The notes under the pieces: model-generated
The model's input: only the letters and a program-made list of their open reading frames with translations
Databases searched by the model: none
Told to the model about the DNA's origin: nothing
In this document: one piece after another, positions 1-10,080 of the stretch
How the letters are laid out: the number at the start of each line of letters is the position of its first letter
Numbering within the stretch: the first letter of the stretch is position 1
DNA from: Streptomyces regalis
Lineage (GTDB): Bacteria; Actinomycetota; Actinomycetes; Streptomycetales; Streptomycetaceae
Length of the DNA: 30,812 nucleotides
Direction of reading: 5' to 3'
Assembly: GCF_001509475.1 (NCBI RefSeq)
Contig: NZ_LLZG01000010.1
Coordinates: 1-30,812, forward strand
Program-made: the position numbers and the translations under genes

Positions 1-112
1 CCGGCGCGGCCCCGACCCACCCACCGCCCGCAGGCGCTACGCGCACCCCCACGCAGCGACACAGGCCGCCGCAGGCATCCGACGCGCACCCCCACGCACC
101 CGCACACTCCGC
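1..112. repeat. Non-coding edge with a 17-nt direct repeat
   Basis: No gene is supported here; it lies downstream of the efflux gene that ends at 113. A 17-nt sequence (ACGCGCACCCCCACGCA) occurs at 39-55 and again at 82-98, so the stretch is a low-complexity C-rich spacer. I see no clear terminator. Confidence 0.4.
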
Positions 113-2191
<2,079 letters not shown>

Positions 2192-2329
2192 TTACCCCTC
2201 CCATCGTGATCGCTGTGCCCCGTTATGGCCTGTCGAGTCCGTTTGGAATCGGTCCTTCCGGGGGTTGGGGAGGCGGCGTGATGAACGTCTGCATAATCTG
2301 GGGATTTCGCGAGGGGAGGGGAAGAGCGC

Positions 2330-3400
2330 GTGACAGAGCCGAGGGGAACCGAGGGAGCGAGGGGCCCGCAGGACCGGGACAGCCCGGACAGCCCGGACAG
2401 CCCTGTCAGCCCGGCCAGCCATCTTTGCCCGGAGTGCGGTGCGCCGAGAGCGGCCGACAACACCCCGTCGTGCGGCTGCGGGCAGCGCGTGTCCGAGGCC
2501 CTGCGCGATGCCCGTACGGCGGAGGCGGCCGCGGCGGAGGACTTCGACCCCCTGCGGATACGCCCGTACGTGGAGCTGGAGGCCGACGGCGAAACGATGC
2601 CGCTGCGGGCGATACCGCCGACCGCCGTCGAACCGACCTCGACGCTCCCCACCCCTCTGTCCCCCCAGCCGACACCACCGAGCGCCCGGGACCTGAGCCT
2701 GTTCGAGCGGGACAGGGCCGTGGACGGCAAGGGCAAGGGCAAGGGCAAGGGCAAGGGCAAGGGCGCCAGGAGCAACGCTCGGGGCGAGCGGGCCGGACAC
2801 CGCCGCACACGTACGGTCCTGCTCGGCGTCGGCGGAGGGATCGTGGCCGTAGTGGCGGCGGCCGGCTTGGCGAGCGGCCTGTTCACCTACGAGACGCCGT
2901 CGCGGGACACGGCACTGCCGGACGACGTACGGGCAAGCGTCCCGGTCCCGTCGACCAGCGAGGCATCCGAGGAGCCGTCGCCGACCGGGACGCCGACGCA
3001 GCCGGCACCGCCGCCCGCGCCGCCGTCACCCACCAAGAGCGCGTCTCCCTCGCCGTCTCCGTCGAAGTCGAGCGCATCTCCGACGCCCTCACGCTCGCCA
3101 GAACCCACGGCACCCCCCTCGACAGCCGAAGCCACGGACGCCCAGGCAGCGTCCGCCGCCCCCCGAGAGCCCGAACCACCCACCCTCAGCCGCGGCGACC
3201 GGGGCCCCGAGGTCAGGGAACTCGAACTCCGCCTGACCCAGCTCGGCCTCTACACGAGGAAGGCCGACGGCAACTACAACGAGGGCGTCGAGGACGCGGT
3301 CAGCAGGTACCAGTGGGCGCGGGGAGTGCAGCCGGAGGCGTACGGGGTGTACGACCTGGCGACGCGGGAGAAGCTGGAGTCGGAGACGACAGAACCGTGA
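2330..3400 (+). CDS. Membrane-anchored peptidoglycan-binding protein with N-terminal zinc ribbon
   Basis: A 356-residue protein with a GTG start and GGGGAGGGGAAG upstream. Order: an acidic low-complexity N-terminus (DSPDSPDSP); a probable zinc ribbon, CPEC about 15 residues before CGCG (residues 33-50); an acidic segment; a basic GK repeat (133-144); one transmembrane helix (about 162-182, GVGGGIVAVVAAAGLASG); an extracellular Ser/Pro/Thr linker (about 190-275); and a C-terminal PG_binding_1 domain (about 283-350) with GDRGPEVRELELRLTQLGLY and the DG.Y...V.DAV..YQ pattern. The N-terminus should be cytoplasmic and the binding domain in the wall. The combination suggests a link between the wall and a cytoplasmic partner; I know no assigned function. 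Confidence 0.85.
   Translation: MTEPRGTEGARGPQDRDSPDSPDSPVSPASHLCPECGAPRAADNTPSCGCGQRVSEALRDARTAEAAAAEDFDPLRIRPYVELEADGETMPLRAIPPTAVEPTSTLPTPLSPQPTPPSARDLSLFERDRAVDGKGKGKGKGKGKGARSNARGERAGHRRTRTVLLGVGGGIVAVVAAAGLASGLFTYETPSRDTALPDDVRASVPVPSTSEASEEPSPTGTPTQPAPPPAPPSPTKSASPSPSPSKSSASPTPSRSPEPTAPPSTAEATDAQAASAAPREPEPPTLSRGDRGPEVRELELRLTQLGLYTRKADGNYNEGVEDAVSRYQWARGVQPEAYGVYDLATREKLESETTEP
2726..2761 (+). repeat. In-frame hexanucleotide tandem repeat (GGCAAG x6)
   Basis: Six perfect GGCAAG units encode a Gly-Lys tract just before the transmembrane helix of the peptidoglycan-binding protein. The unit is a multiple of three, so changes in copy number would alter the length of the basic segment without shifting frame. 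Confidence 0.9.
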
Positions 3401-3431
3401 CGCTGCGCTGCGCTGCGAGAGCCGTGCGCCC

Positions 3432-3635
3432 AAGAGCTCGGGGCTCGGGGTTCGGGGTTCGATGGCGGGTGCGGGTCGTGTTCGGTTGCTCGCGCAGTTC
3501 CCCGCGCCCCTAGGTTGGCTGCGCCGCTGCCGACCCAGGGGCGCGGGGCTGCATCGATATGCGGCTCCGCCGCGCGGGCGCGACCAGCCACATGCAACCC
3601 GCACCCGCCATCGAACCCCGAGCCCCGATCTCTCC
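3432..3635. repeat. Repeat family copy A: large inverted pair between convergent genes
   Basis: Two oppositely oriented copies of the family meet at 3500-3545, where CCCCGCGCCCCT and AGGGGCGCGGGG form the inner arms. Reading outward, the left half (3432-3513) has the short tail (AACTGCGCGAGCAAC). The right half (3535-3635) has the long tail with the GCGGCTCCGCCGC hairpin, then GCGACCAGCCAC. Both continue into GCACCCGCCATCGAACCCCG. It fills the space between the 3' ends of the genes at 2330-3400 (+) and 3668-4345 (-), so it probably acts as a bidirectional terminator. Confidence 0.8.
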
Positions 3636-3667
3636 GGCGAACCACCACAACCCCGACACCCGGGGCA

Positions 3668-4345
3668 CTAGGCGACGTACAGCCGGATCTCCCCACCCGC
3701 CGCAGCCTCGACCCGCACCTGCCGCAAGTCGGCCACCACCACATCCGGCCCATGAGACCCGGCCCGCGGCCCGACCCCCACAACCCGCATCCCCGCGGAG
3801 CGCCCCGCCTCGATCCCGGCAGCCGAATCCTCGAAGACGACGCAATCCGCCGGCGCGACCCCCAGCTCGGCAGCCCCCTTCAGGAACCCCTCCGGGTCGG
3901 GCTTGCTCGCGCCCACCGCCTCCGCGGTCACCCGCACCTCCGGCAGCTCCAGCCCGGCCGCAGCCATCCGCGCCGTGGACAGCGGGACATCGGCAGACGT
4001 CACCAGCGCATGCGGCAGCCCCCGCAGCGAGGCCAGAAACTCCGGCGCCCCCGGAATCGGCACCACGCCCTCCACATCCGCCGTCTCCTCGGCGAGCATG
4101 CGCGCGTTGTCGGCGTGGTTCTGCTCCATCGGCCGGTCGGGCAGCAAGAGCGCCATCGAGGCGTACCCCTGCCGTCCGTGCACGACCTTCATCACCTCGT
4201 CCCCCTCCAGCCCGTGCCGCTCGGCCCAGCGACGCCAGATCCGTTCCACGACGGCGTCGGAGTTGACGAGGGTGCCGTCCATGTCGAGCAGGAGGGCACG
4301 GGCGGTGAGCACAGTGGGCGTGGCGGGCACGGTGGTGGCCGGCAT
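3668..4345 (-). CDS. HAD-superfamily hydrolase, sugar-phosphatase-like (subfamily IA)
   Basis: A 225-residue phosphatase with all four HAD motifs: DMDGTLVNSD (21-30, nucleophile D21 and acid D23), LVTSAD (Ser of motif II), SKPDPEGF (Lys of motif III) and VFEDSAAGIEA (motif IV metal ligands). The helical cap between motifs I and II fits small phosphosugar substrates, as in the YfbT/GPP-like group, but the substrate cannot be read from sequence. The frame is open upstream to 4486. I chose the ATG at 4345 because GGAG lies about 8 nt before it and the nucleophile then sits near the N-terminus as usual. It follows the GDT1 gene on the same strand, but a strong hairpin separates them. Confidence 0.88.
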   Translation of the reverse strand: MPATTVPATPTVLTARALLLDMDGTLVNSDAVVERIWRRWAERHGLEGDEVMKVVHGRQGYASMALLLPDRPMEQNHADNARMLAEETADVEGVVPIPGAPEFLASLRGLPHALVTSADVPLSTARMAAAGLELPEVRVTAEAVGASKPDPEGFLKGAAELGVAPADCVVFEDSAAGIEAGRSAGMRVVGVGPRAGSHGPDVVVADLRQVRVEAAAGGEIRLYVA

Positions 4346-4393
4346 CGGCAGCTCCAAGGCGAGGGGCGCGGGGGTACACGGGTGGCCCCCGGA

Positions 4394-4451
4394 GGGACAA
4401 GGTGGCCCCGCCCGCCGGTCAGGGAAAACGGGCGGGGACCACTTTGTTCCC
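4394..4451 (-). terminator. Long imperfect hairpin downstream of the GDT1 gene
   Basis: GGGACAAGGTGGCCCCGCCCG (4394-4414) pairs with 4429-4451 apart from one bulge and a G-T pair, around a 14-nt loop. It lies between the GDT1 stop and the HAD start on the minus strand. A terminator for the GDT1 transcript is the simplest reading; there is no clear T-run. Confidence 0.55.
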
Positions 4452-4537
4452 CCACGGTACAAAACCGAGCCCAGATGCGCCACCACCTCCAGGAACCGTT
4501 CACCGACAGTTAAGGTCGGCCCCGGCTCACCACAGCC

Positions 4538-5119
4538 TCACCCGGCGACCGCCTCCCACAGGCTCCACACCCCGAGCCCCAGCATCACCAGCGCCGCCAC
4601 CTTGGTGATCAACCGCAACGGCACCCGCCGCATCAGCGCCTTCCCCCCGACGATCCCGATCCCGGCCACAGCCCACAGCGCCAGCACCGCACCGACCCCC
4701 ACCGACAGCGGATCGTCGTACCGCGCCGCGAGATTCGCCGTCATGATCTGGGTCAGATCCCCGAACTCGGCGACGAGAATGAGCATGAATCCGGCCCCGG
4801 ACACCTTCCAGAAGGACTGGTTCTCCGGCTTGCGGACCTCCTCCTCGTCCTCGTCCCCCTTCATGAGCAGCACCGCCGCGCCCCCCAGGAAGAGCACACC
4901 GGTGAGCGCCTGCACGATCTGCTGCGGCAACAGCGTCAGCACGCTGCCGGCCGCCACGGCCAGCGCGACATGCAGCGCGAACGCGGCGGCGACGCCGGCG
5001 AAGACGTAGGAGGCGCGATAGCGCGTACCGAGGACGAGCCCGGCGAGCGCGGTCTTGTCGGGCAGTTCGGCGAGGAAGACGACGCCGAAGACGACGGCCG
5101 TCACGGTGAAGCTGATCAA
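4538..5119 (-). CDS. GDT1/TMEM165 (UPF0016) family cation transporter
   Basis: A 193-residue membrane protein with two copies of the family signature E-x-G/P-D-K/L-T: ELPDKT (residues 18-23) and EFGDLT in the second half. Each begins a bundle of about three helices, and an acidic loop (MKGDEDEEEV) joins the halves. Characterised bacterial and eukaryotic members move Mn2+ and/or Ca2+; here Mn2+ export is favoured because a yybP-ykoY riboswitch lies in the leader. The start is TTG at 5119 with GAGGGA 4-5 nt upstream; there is no better ATG or GTG. The first signature has P in place of the usual G. Confidence 0.92.
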   Translation of the reverse strand: MISFTVTAVVFGVVFLAELPDKTALAGLVLGTRYRASYVFAGVAAAFALHVALAVAAGSVLTLLPQQIVQALTGVLFLGGAAVLLMKGDEDEEEVRKPENQSFWKVSGAGFMLILVAEFGDLTQIMTANLAARYDDPLSVGVGAVLALWAVAGIGIVGGKALMRRVPLRLITKVAALVMLGLGVWSLWEAVAG

Positions 5120-5130
5120 GGTCCCTCAAT

Positions 5131-5209
5131 CGGTCGGGGCTGCCCCACCGAGAGTGCTGTGAATCCCGCAAAGACACCTCGGCACGGCAGCACACTGTCA
5201 GTGCACTGC
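5131..5209 (-). promoter_or_regulatory. Candidate expression platform of the Mn2+ riboswitch
   Basis: Two hairpins lie between the aptamer and the start codon. The first pairs 5187-5195 with 5201-5209 (nine pairs, two G-U). The second is at 5131-5150, reading CGGTGGGG CA GCCCCGACCG on the minus strand, just upstream of the GAGGGA ribosome binding site. Neither has a T-run, so control of translation or Rho-type termination is more likely than intrinsic termination. This is inference from base pairing. Confidence 0.4.
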
Positions 5210-5212
5210 TTG

Positions 5213-5319
5213 CCGAAGGTCTCGCTGGCCGACCCCTCCATCGAGGTCTGCCTCCGGGCGCCGGCTCAGACGAGCTGAGCAGTATGTCGACGGTCCGGCG
5301 AAGAGCTACTCCCCTTCTG
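5213..5319 (-). ncRNA. yybP-ykoY: yybP-ykoY manganese riboswitch aptamer
   Basis: On the minus strand the leader reads GAAGGGGAGTAGC at its 5' side (about 5305-5317) and GCGAGACCTTC at its 3' side (about 5215-5225). These are the two conserved loops that make the Mn2+ site in this class. GAAGG and CCTTC form helix P1. Between them are GTCGACATACTG, a perfect GCTCAG/CTGAGC hairpin (5264-5280) and a GC-rich arm, in the expected order. The next gene is a GDT1/UPF0016 transporter, one of the most frequent partners of this riboswitch. A possible promoter, TACGAT (5333-5328) with weak TGTGAA 18 nt further upstream, would start transcription a few bases before the aptamer. Confidence 0.85.
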
Positions 5320-5380
5320 CGCCGCCCATCGTACGGGACGCCTTCTACGGATTCACAGGCAGATCGTTCCGCCCTCAACC

Positions 5381-5409
5381 TTGTCACGTCATGTACGCGT
5401 CATTAGTTT
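5381..5409 (+). promoter_or_regulatory. Candidate vegetative promoter of the secreted nuclease
   Basis: TTGTCA (5381-5386), a 17-nt spacer and TAGTTT (5404-5409) match the vegetative TTGAC/TAnnnT pattern well. The predicted start near 5416 gives an 82-nt leader. That leader contains a hairpin at 5439-5469 (GGCGT-c-GCGAGC with GCTCGCACGCC) before the AAGGGAG ribosome binding site. Confidence 0.55.
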
Positions 5410-5497
5410 CTTACCGGACGCACACCTCCCCGCAACACGGCGTCGCGAGCATTCCTTCGCTCGCACGCCAACACCCCCACCTCCCAAGGGAGTTTGC

Positions 5498-6142
5498 ATG
5501 TCGAAGTTCTACGCGCGTCGACGGGTCGGCATACTCGCGGCCCTCAGCGGCCTCATAGCCTCCGTCGCACTGTTCAACGCCCCGACCGCCTCCGCCGCGC
5601 TGCCCACGCCCGTCAGCGGCGCCACCGCCCGCAGCTACCTGGCCACGCTCACCGTGGCCACCGAGGACCGCACCGGCTACAGCCGCGACCTCTTCCCGCA
5701 CTGGATCACCCAGTCCGGCACGTGCAACACCCGCGAGGTCGTCCTCAAGCGCGACGGCACGAACGTCGTCCAGGACTCCTCCTGCGCCGCCACCAGCGGC
5801 AGCTGGTTCTCCCCGTACGACGGCGCCACCTGGACCGCCGCCTCCGACGTCGACATCGACCACCTCATCCCGCTGGCCGAGGCCTGGGACTCCGGCGCGG
5901 ACAGCTGGACCACCTCCCGGCGCCAGGCCTTCGCCAACGACCTCACCCGCCCGCAGCTGATCGCCGTCACCGACAACGTCAACCAGGCCAAGGGCGACCA
6001 GGACCCGGCCACCTGGATGCCGTCGGTCAGCTCGTACCGCTGCACCTACGTACGCGCCTGGGTCCAGGTGAAGTACTACTACGACCTCTCGGTCGACTCG
6101 GCGGAGAAGTCGGCCCTCACGAACTACCTCGCGAACTGCTGA
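5498..6142 (+). CDS. Secreted HNH nuclease (DUF1524/GmrSD-C-like)
   Basis: A 214-residue exported protein. A Sec signal peptide (1-33: basic YARRR, hydrophobic core, TASA before A34) is followed by a mature domain of the actinobacterial HNH/DUF1524 type. The catalytic signature is DVDIDHLIPLAEAWDSG (117-133, H122 as the expected general base), followed by DNVNQAKGDQDPATW (159-173) with the metal-site Asn and the family's KGDQDP-xxW box. Cysteines at 76, 96, 182 and 214 could form two disulfides, as suits an extracellular enzyme. The ATG at 5498 has AAGGGAG about 5 nt upstream; the longer frame from TTG 5381 begins inside the promoter. Role: degradation of extracellular DNA or RNA. The PhoD gene follows on the same strand. 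Confidence 0.9.
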   Translation: MSKFYARRRVGILAALSGLIASVALFNAPTASAALPTPVSGATARSYLATLTVATEDRTGYSRDLFPHWITQSGTCNTREVVLKRDGTNVVQDSSCAATSGSWFSPYDGATWTAASDVDIDHLIPLAEAWDSGADSWTTSRRQAFANDLTRPQLIAVTDNVNQAKGDQDPATWMPSVSSYRCTYVRAWVQVKYYYDLSVDSAEKSALTNYLANC

Positions 6143-6207
6143 CGCAGCTGCCGACCGAGCCACTGACCGAGTTCGGCAAACCGTGATCTGCGGAACCTCG
6201 CCGCTCA

Positions 6208-6242
6208 CCTCCGTCGTTCCGTACCGTACGGGGCGACGGAGG
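6208..6242 (+). promoter_or_regulatory. 35-nt near-perfect palindrome overlapping the phoD-like RBS
   Basis: CCTCCGTCG (6208-6216) pairs with CGACGGAGG (6234-6242), and CCGTAC (6219-6224) with GTACGG (6226-6231). The intervening TT and GG can wobble-pair in RNA. Its 3' arm includes the first half of the GGAGGAGGG ribosome binding site (6238-6246) of the gene starting at 6254. It may terminate the nuclease transcript, tune phoD translation, or both. Confidence 0.7.
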
Positions 6243-6253
6243 AGGGTGTTCAC

Positions 6254-7894
6254 GTGGCCGAACTGCGCCTGGGACCACTGCTGAGGTACGCCGACGGCTC
6301 GTCCGCGACCGTCTGGGTCGAGGCGAGCCGTCCGTGCGCCGCCGAGGTGCGCGGCGCGGAGGGCGCCCACGGCACCTCCCGCACGTTCCAGATCGCGGGC
6401 CACCACTACGCCCTGATCCCGGTGACCGGCCTGACTGCGGGGTCCTCACAGTCGTACGAGGTCCTCCTCGACGGCACGCGCGTGTGGCCGCTGCCCGACT
6501 CCCCGTTCCCGGACTCCGTCATCCGCACCCCTGCCGAGGGCGACCCCGTCCGTCTCGCCTTCGGCTCCTGCCGCTGGGCCGCGCCGCCGGCCGGCGAGAA
6601 GGACCCGGTCGGACCGGACGCCCTGGACACACTGGCGGCCCGGATCGCGGCCGACCCCGACGGGGAACGGCCGGATGTGCTGGTGCTGCTGGGCGACCAG
6701 GTGTACGCCGACGAGACCTCCAAGGCGACCCGGCGCTGGCTGGCCGCCCGGCGCGATCTGAGCGACCCGCCGGGCGACGAGGTCGCGGACTACGAGGAGT
6801 ACACCCACCTCTACTACGAGTCCTGGCTCGACCCCGAGGTGCGCTGGCTGCTGTCCACCGTGCCCAGCTGCATGATCTTCGACGACCACGACGTCATCGA
6901 CGACTGGAACACCTCCGCCGCCTGGCTCGCCGACATGCGGGCCACCCCGTGGTGGCGGGAGCGGCTGCTGAGCGGGCTGATGTCGTACTGGGTGCACCAG
7001 CACCTCGGAAACCTGTCGCCGGACGAGCTGGCCGCCGACCCGCTCTTCGCCGCCGTACGCGAAACCCCCGACGGCACCGACCTGTTGCGCTCCTTCGCCT
7101 GCAAGGCGGATGCCGAACCGGCCTCGGTCCGCTGGAGCTACCGGCGCGACTTCGGCCGCGTACGGCTGCTGATGGTGGACACGCGGGCGGCCCGGGTGCT
7201 CGACGAGGACGCGCGCGCCATGCTCAACCCGGGCGAGGCGCGGTGGCTGCGCGAGCAGGCGCTTCAGGGGCGGGGGTCGTACGACCATCTCCTCATCGGT
7301 ACGTCCCTGCCGTGGCTGCTGCCGCACCTGGTGCACGACGCCGAGGCCTGGAACGCGGCCCTGTGCCGGGGCGAGCGCGGGGAGCGCTGGGCGCGGTTCG
7401 GGGAGGATCTGCGGCGGCGGGCCGATCTGGAGCACTGGGCGGCGTTCCCGTCGTCCTTCGACGCGCTGGCGGAGCTGATCGCCGAGGCCGGGTCAGGGGC
7501 TCAGGCTCCGGCGACGGTGTGTGTGCTGTCGGGGGACGTGCATCACGCGTACGTGGCCGAGCCGGCCTGGCCGGCGGGGAAGGGGCCCGACGCCCGTGTC
7601 CTCCAGCTGACCTGCTCGCCTGTCCACAACGCCATTCACCTGGCGATCCGGCTCGGCTTCCGCTTCGGCTGGAGCGGGGCGGCCCGGGTGCTCGGCCGGT
7701 GGTTCGCGGGGCACGGGGGTTGTCCACGGCCGTCGATCGACTGGCGCAGGACGGGCGGGCCCTGGTTCGGCAACCAGCTCATGACACTGACGCTGCGGGG
7801 GCGTTCGGCGCGACTGCGGCTGGAGCAGGCGCGGGCGGGGCGGGGTGCGGGGGCGCGGTTGCGGACGGTGGTGGAGTCCGAACTCGCCCCGTAA
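6254..7894 (+). CDS. PhoD-like alkaline phosphatase/phosphodiesterase
   Basis: A 546-residue metallophosphoesterase of the PhoD family. Residues about 1-95 form the N-terminal beta domain (LRLGPLLRY, then EVLLDG). The catalytic domain shows FGSCRW, LLGDQVYADE (metal ligands), FDDHDVIDDWNTS and LSGDVHHAYVAEP near the C-terminus. Characterised PhoD enzymes release phosphate from monoesters and diesters using Ca2+ and Fe3+. Many are Tat-exported, but no twin-arginine signal is visible here, so this one may be cytoplasmic. The GTG at 6254 has AGGG 7 nt upstream. Following a secreted nuclease, it could help recover phosphate from nucleic acids (inference). Confidence 0.9.
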   Translation: MAELRLGPLLRYADGSSATVWVEASRPCAAEVRGAEGAHGTSRTFQIAGHHYALIPVTGLTAGSSQSYEVLLDGTRVWPLPDSPFPDSVIRTPAEGDPVRLAFGSCRWAAPPAGEKDPVGPDALDTLAARIAADPDGERPDVLVLLGDQVYADETSKATRRWLAARRDLSDPPGDEVADYEEYTHLYYESWLDPEVRWLLSTVPSCMIFDDHDVIDDWNTSAAWLADMRATPWWRERLLSGLMSYWVHQHLGNLSPDELAADPLFAAVRETPDGTDLLRSFACKADAEPASVRWSYRRDFGRVRLLMVDTRAARVLDEDARAMLNPGEARWLREQALQGRGSYDHLLIGTSLPWLLPHLVHDAEAWNAALCRGERGERWARFGEDLRRRADLEHWAAFPSSFDALAELIAEAGSGAQAPATVCVLSGDVHHAYVAEPAWPAGKGPDARVLQLTCSPVHNAIHLAIRLGFRFGWSGAARVLGRWFAGHGGCPRPSIDWRRTGGPWFGNQLMTLTLRGRSARLRLEQARAGRGAGARLRTVVESELAP

Positions 7895-8073
7895 TCGGGC
7901 TGTTCCGCCTGCTTGTCACCGCTGTGTCGGCTGATGCTCGTGATGCATCCCACACTCGCTCACCCCGGGGCTCGGTTCGCCCCGCTCCCGACGGCATGAT
8001 GAGCCGGACCGTCCGCTTCCATCCGACCGGCGGATCGCTCCACTGCGCCCCCCCACGCCCGGGAGTCACCCTT

Positions 8074-9990
8074 TTGTCTGCACCGACCTCCGTACCGACC
8101 CCGGAGTCCCCCACGGTCTCCGTCGCCCTGGTCGGCGCCGGCCCCCGCGGCACCAGCGTCCTGGAACGCCTCTGCGCCTCGGCTCCCGAACTCCTCCCGC
8201 CCGGGGTGCGCCTCACGGTCCATGTGATCGACCCGGCGCCACCCGGCCCCGGGCGCGTGTGGCGGACCGCGCAGTCGCCCGAGCTGCTGATGAACACGGT
8301 GTCCTCGCAGGTCACGCTGTTCACCGACGACAGCGTGGACTGCTCGGGCCCGATCCGGCCCGGCCCCAGCCTCCACGACTGGGCGGCCGGCGCACTGGGC
8401 CCGGACGAGTACCCGACCCGTGCGCACTACGGCCGGTACCTGGAGTGGGTGTTCGCGAAGGTCGTGCGCGAGGCGCCCCCGGCGATCCACGTCGAGACGC
8501 ACACGGCCCGCGCGGTACGCCTCGACGACGCACCCGACGGCCGCCAGGTCCTCACCCTCGACGACGGCAGCACCCTGCCCGGCCTGTCCGCCGTGGTCCT
8601 GGCCCAGGGACATCTGCCGACGGCCGCCGACGCGACCCAGCGCCACCTCGCCGCGTACGCCGAACGCCACGGTCTGCGCTACGTGGCACCCGCGAACCCG
8701 GCCGACGTCGACCTCTGCGCCGTATCCCCCGGCGAACCGGTGCTGTTGCGGGGCCTGGGCCTCAACTTCTTCGACCATATGGCCCTGTTGACCACGGGCC
8801 GCGGCGGCCGCTTCGTGCGCGCCGGGGACGACCGGGTCCTGCGCTACGTCCCCTCCGGCAACGAGCCGCGCCTGTACGCCGGTTCGCGCCGCGGCGTCCC
8901 GTACCAGGCGCGCGGCGACAACGCCAAGGGGCCGTACGGCCGCCACCTCCCCCTCATCCTGACGCCCGAGGTGATCGCCTGCTTCCGCAAGCGCGCGGAC
9001 TCGGGCGAGGCGCCGGACTTCCTCGCGGAGATATGGCCGTTGGTGGCGAAGGAGGTGGAGACGGTGTACTACACGGCGCTGATACCGGGGACCCGGCGGC
9101 CGGAGTTCGCCGAGCTCTTCCTCGCCGTCCCCCACCGGGACCCCCAAGAGGCGCGGCTGCTCGACGAGTTCGGCGTCCCGGAGCGCGAGCGCTGGAGCTG
9201 GGACCGGGTCTCCCGCCCGTACACGGGACACGACGTCGCGGATCCCGGGCGGTGGCGCGCGTGGCTGCTGGCGTATCTGCGCGAGGACGCCGCGCAGGCC
9301 GCCCGGGGCAACGTGCAGGGCCCGCTGAAGTCGGCCCTCGACGTGCTGCGCGACCTGCGCAACGAGCTGCGGCTGATCGTCGACCACGGAGGGCTCGCGG
9401 GCGCGTCCCGCCGGGACCACCTGGACCGCTGGTACACCCCGCTCAACGCCTTCCTGTCCATCGGCCCGCCCCGGCGGCGCGTGGAGGAACTGACGGCCCT
9501 GATGGAGGCGGGCGTGGTGGAGGTGCTCGGGCCCCGGCTGGAGGTGCGGGAGGAGGACGGGGCCTGGGTGGCGCACTCGCCCGAGGTGCCGGGCTCGGCG
9601 GTCCGGGCGACGACCCTCGTCGAGGCCCGCCTGCCGGAACCCGACCTGCGCCGCACCGCCGACGACCTGCTGGCCCGGCTGCTGAAGACCGGACAGTGCC
9701 GGCCGCACACCGTCGACGGTTACGAAACCGGGGGGTTGGACGTGACGCAGCGGCCGTACAACCTGATCGACCGTCAGGGACGGGCGCACACAAGGCGGTT
9801 CGCGTTCGGGGTGCCCACGGAAGGTGTGCACTGGGTGACGGCGGCGGGGGCGCGGCCGGGTGTGGATTCGGTCACTCTTTCGGACGCGGATGCGGTGGCA
9901 AGAGCGGCGCTACGTGCGGTTACCTCCGGGACGGAAGGGGATTCCGGGGCAAAGTGTTGGCCGAATGTTGAACTTGCAAGTATTGATTAG
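8074..9990 (+). CDS. FAD/NAD(P)-binding protein (NAD_binding_9 type)
   Basis: A 638-residue flavin-dependent oxidoreductase-like protein. The Rossmann motif VALVGAGPRGTSVLERL occurs near the N-terminus, and AVVLAQGH, typical of the second nucleotide-binding segment, follows at about residue 175. Other landmarks are GLGLNFFDHMALL, a GRHLPLILTPEV stretch and a long helical C-terminal half. The substrate is unknown. The frame is open far upstream through the phoD gene as a shadow. I chose TTG 8074 because GGGAG lies 8 nt upstream and the Rossmann motif then begins near residue 15; ATG 7996 is possible but has no ribosome binding site. A 179-bp gap without a clear terminator separates it from phoD. 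Confidence 0.82.
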   Translation: MSAPTSVPTPESPTVSVALVGAGPRGTSVLERLCASAPELLPPGVRLTVHVIDPAPPGPGRVWRTAQSPELLMNTVSSQVTLFTDDSVDCSGPIRPGPSLHDWAAGALGPDEYPTRAHYGRYLEWVFAKVVREAPPAIHVETHTARAVRLDDAPDGRQVLTLDDGSTLPGLSAVVLAQGHLPTAADATQRHLAAYAERHGLRYVAPANPADVDLCAVSPGEPVLLRGLGLNFFDHMALLTTGRGGRFVRAGDDRVLRYVPSGNEPRLYAGSRRGVPYQARGDNAKGPYGRHLPLILTPEVIACFRKRADSGEAPDFLAEIWPLVAKEVETVYYTALIPGTRRPEFAELFLAVPHRDPQEARLLDEFGVPERERWSWDRVSRPYTGHDVADPGRWRAWLLAYLREDAAQAARGNVQGPLKSALDVLRDLRNELRLIVDHGGLAGASRRDHLDRWYTPLNAFLSIGPPRRRVEELTALMEAGVVEVLGPRLEVREEDGAWVAHSPEVPGSAVRATTLVEARLPEPDLRRTADDLLARLLKTGQCRPHTVDGYETGGLDVTQRPYNLIDRQGRAHTRRFAFGVPTEGVHWVTAAGARPGVDSVTLSDADAVARAALRAVTSGTEGDSGAKCWPNVELASID

Positions 9991-10080
9991 GGCTACCTAC
10001 CGTGGGGCTACCGATCAGTATCCGTCCCCACGCCGTTCCTCACAGGGACCGGTTGACATCAGACCGAGGGAGTCCCCCAC

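Noticed and set aside
4346..4486. A 47-residue N-terminal extension of the HAD gene at 3668
   Set aside because: It would cross the long hairpin 4394-4451 and has no ribosome binding site; ATG 4345 has one.
6240..6256. PHO box upstream of the phoD-like gene
   Set aside because: Only one GTTCACG unit is present; the direct repeat needed for PhoP binding is absent.
6334..8073. An N-terminal extension of the FAD protein through the phoD gene (1218-codon frame)
   Set aside because: The extra 580 codons lie in another frame of the PhoD gene and are Arg/Gly/Pro-rich; the Rossmann motif starts only after 8074, where a ribosome binding site is present.
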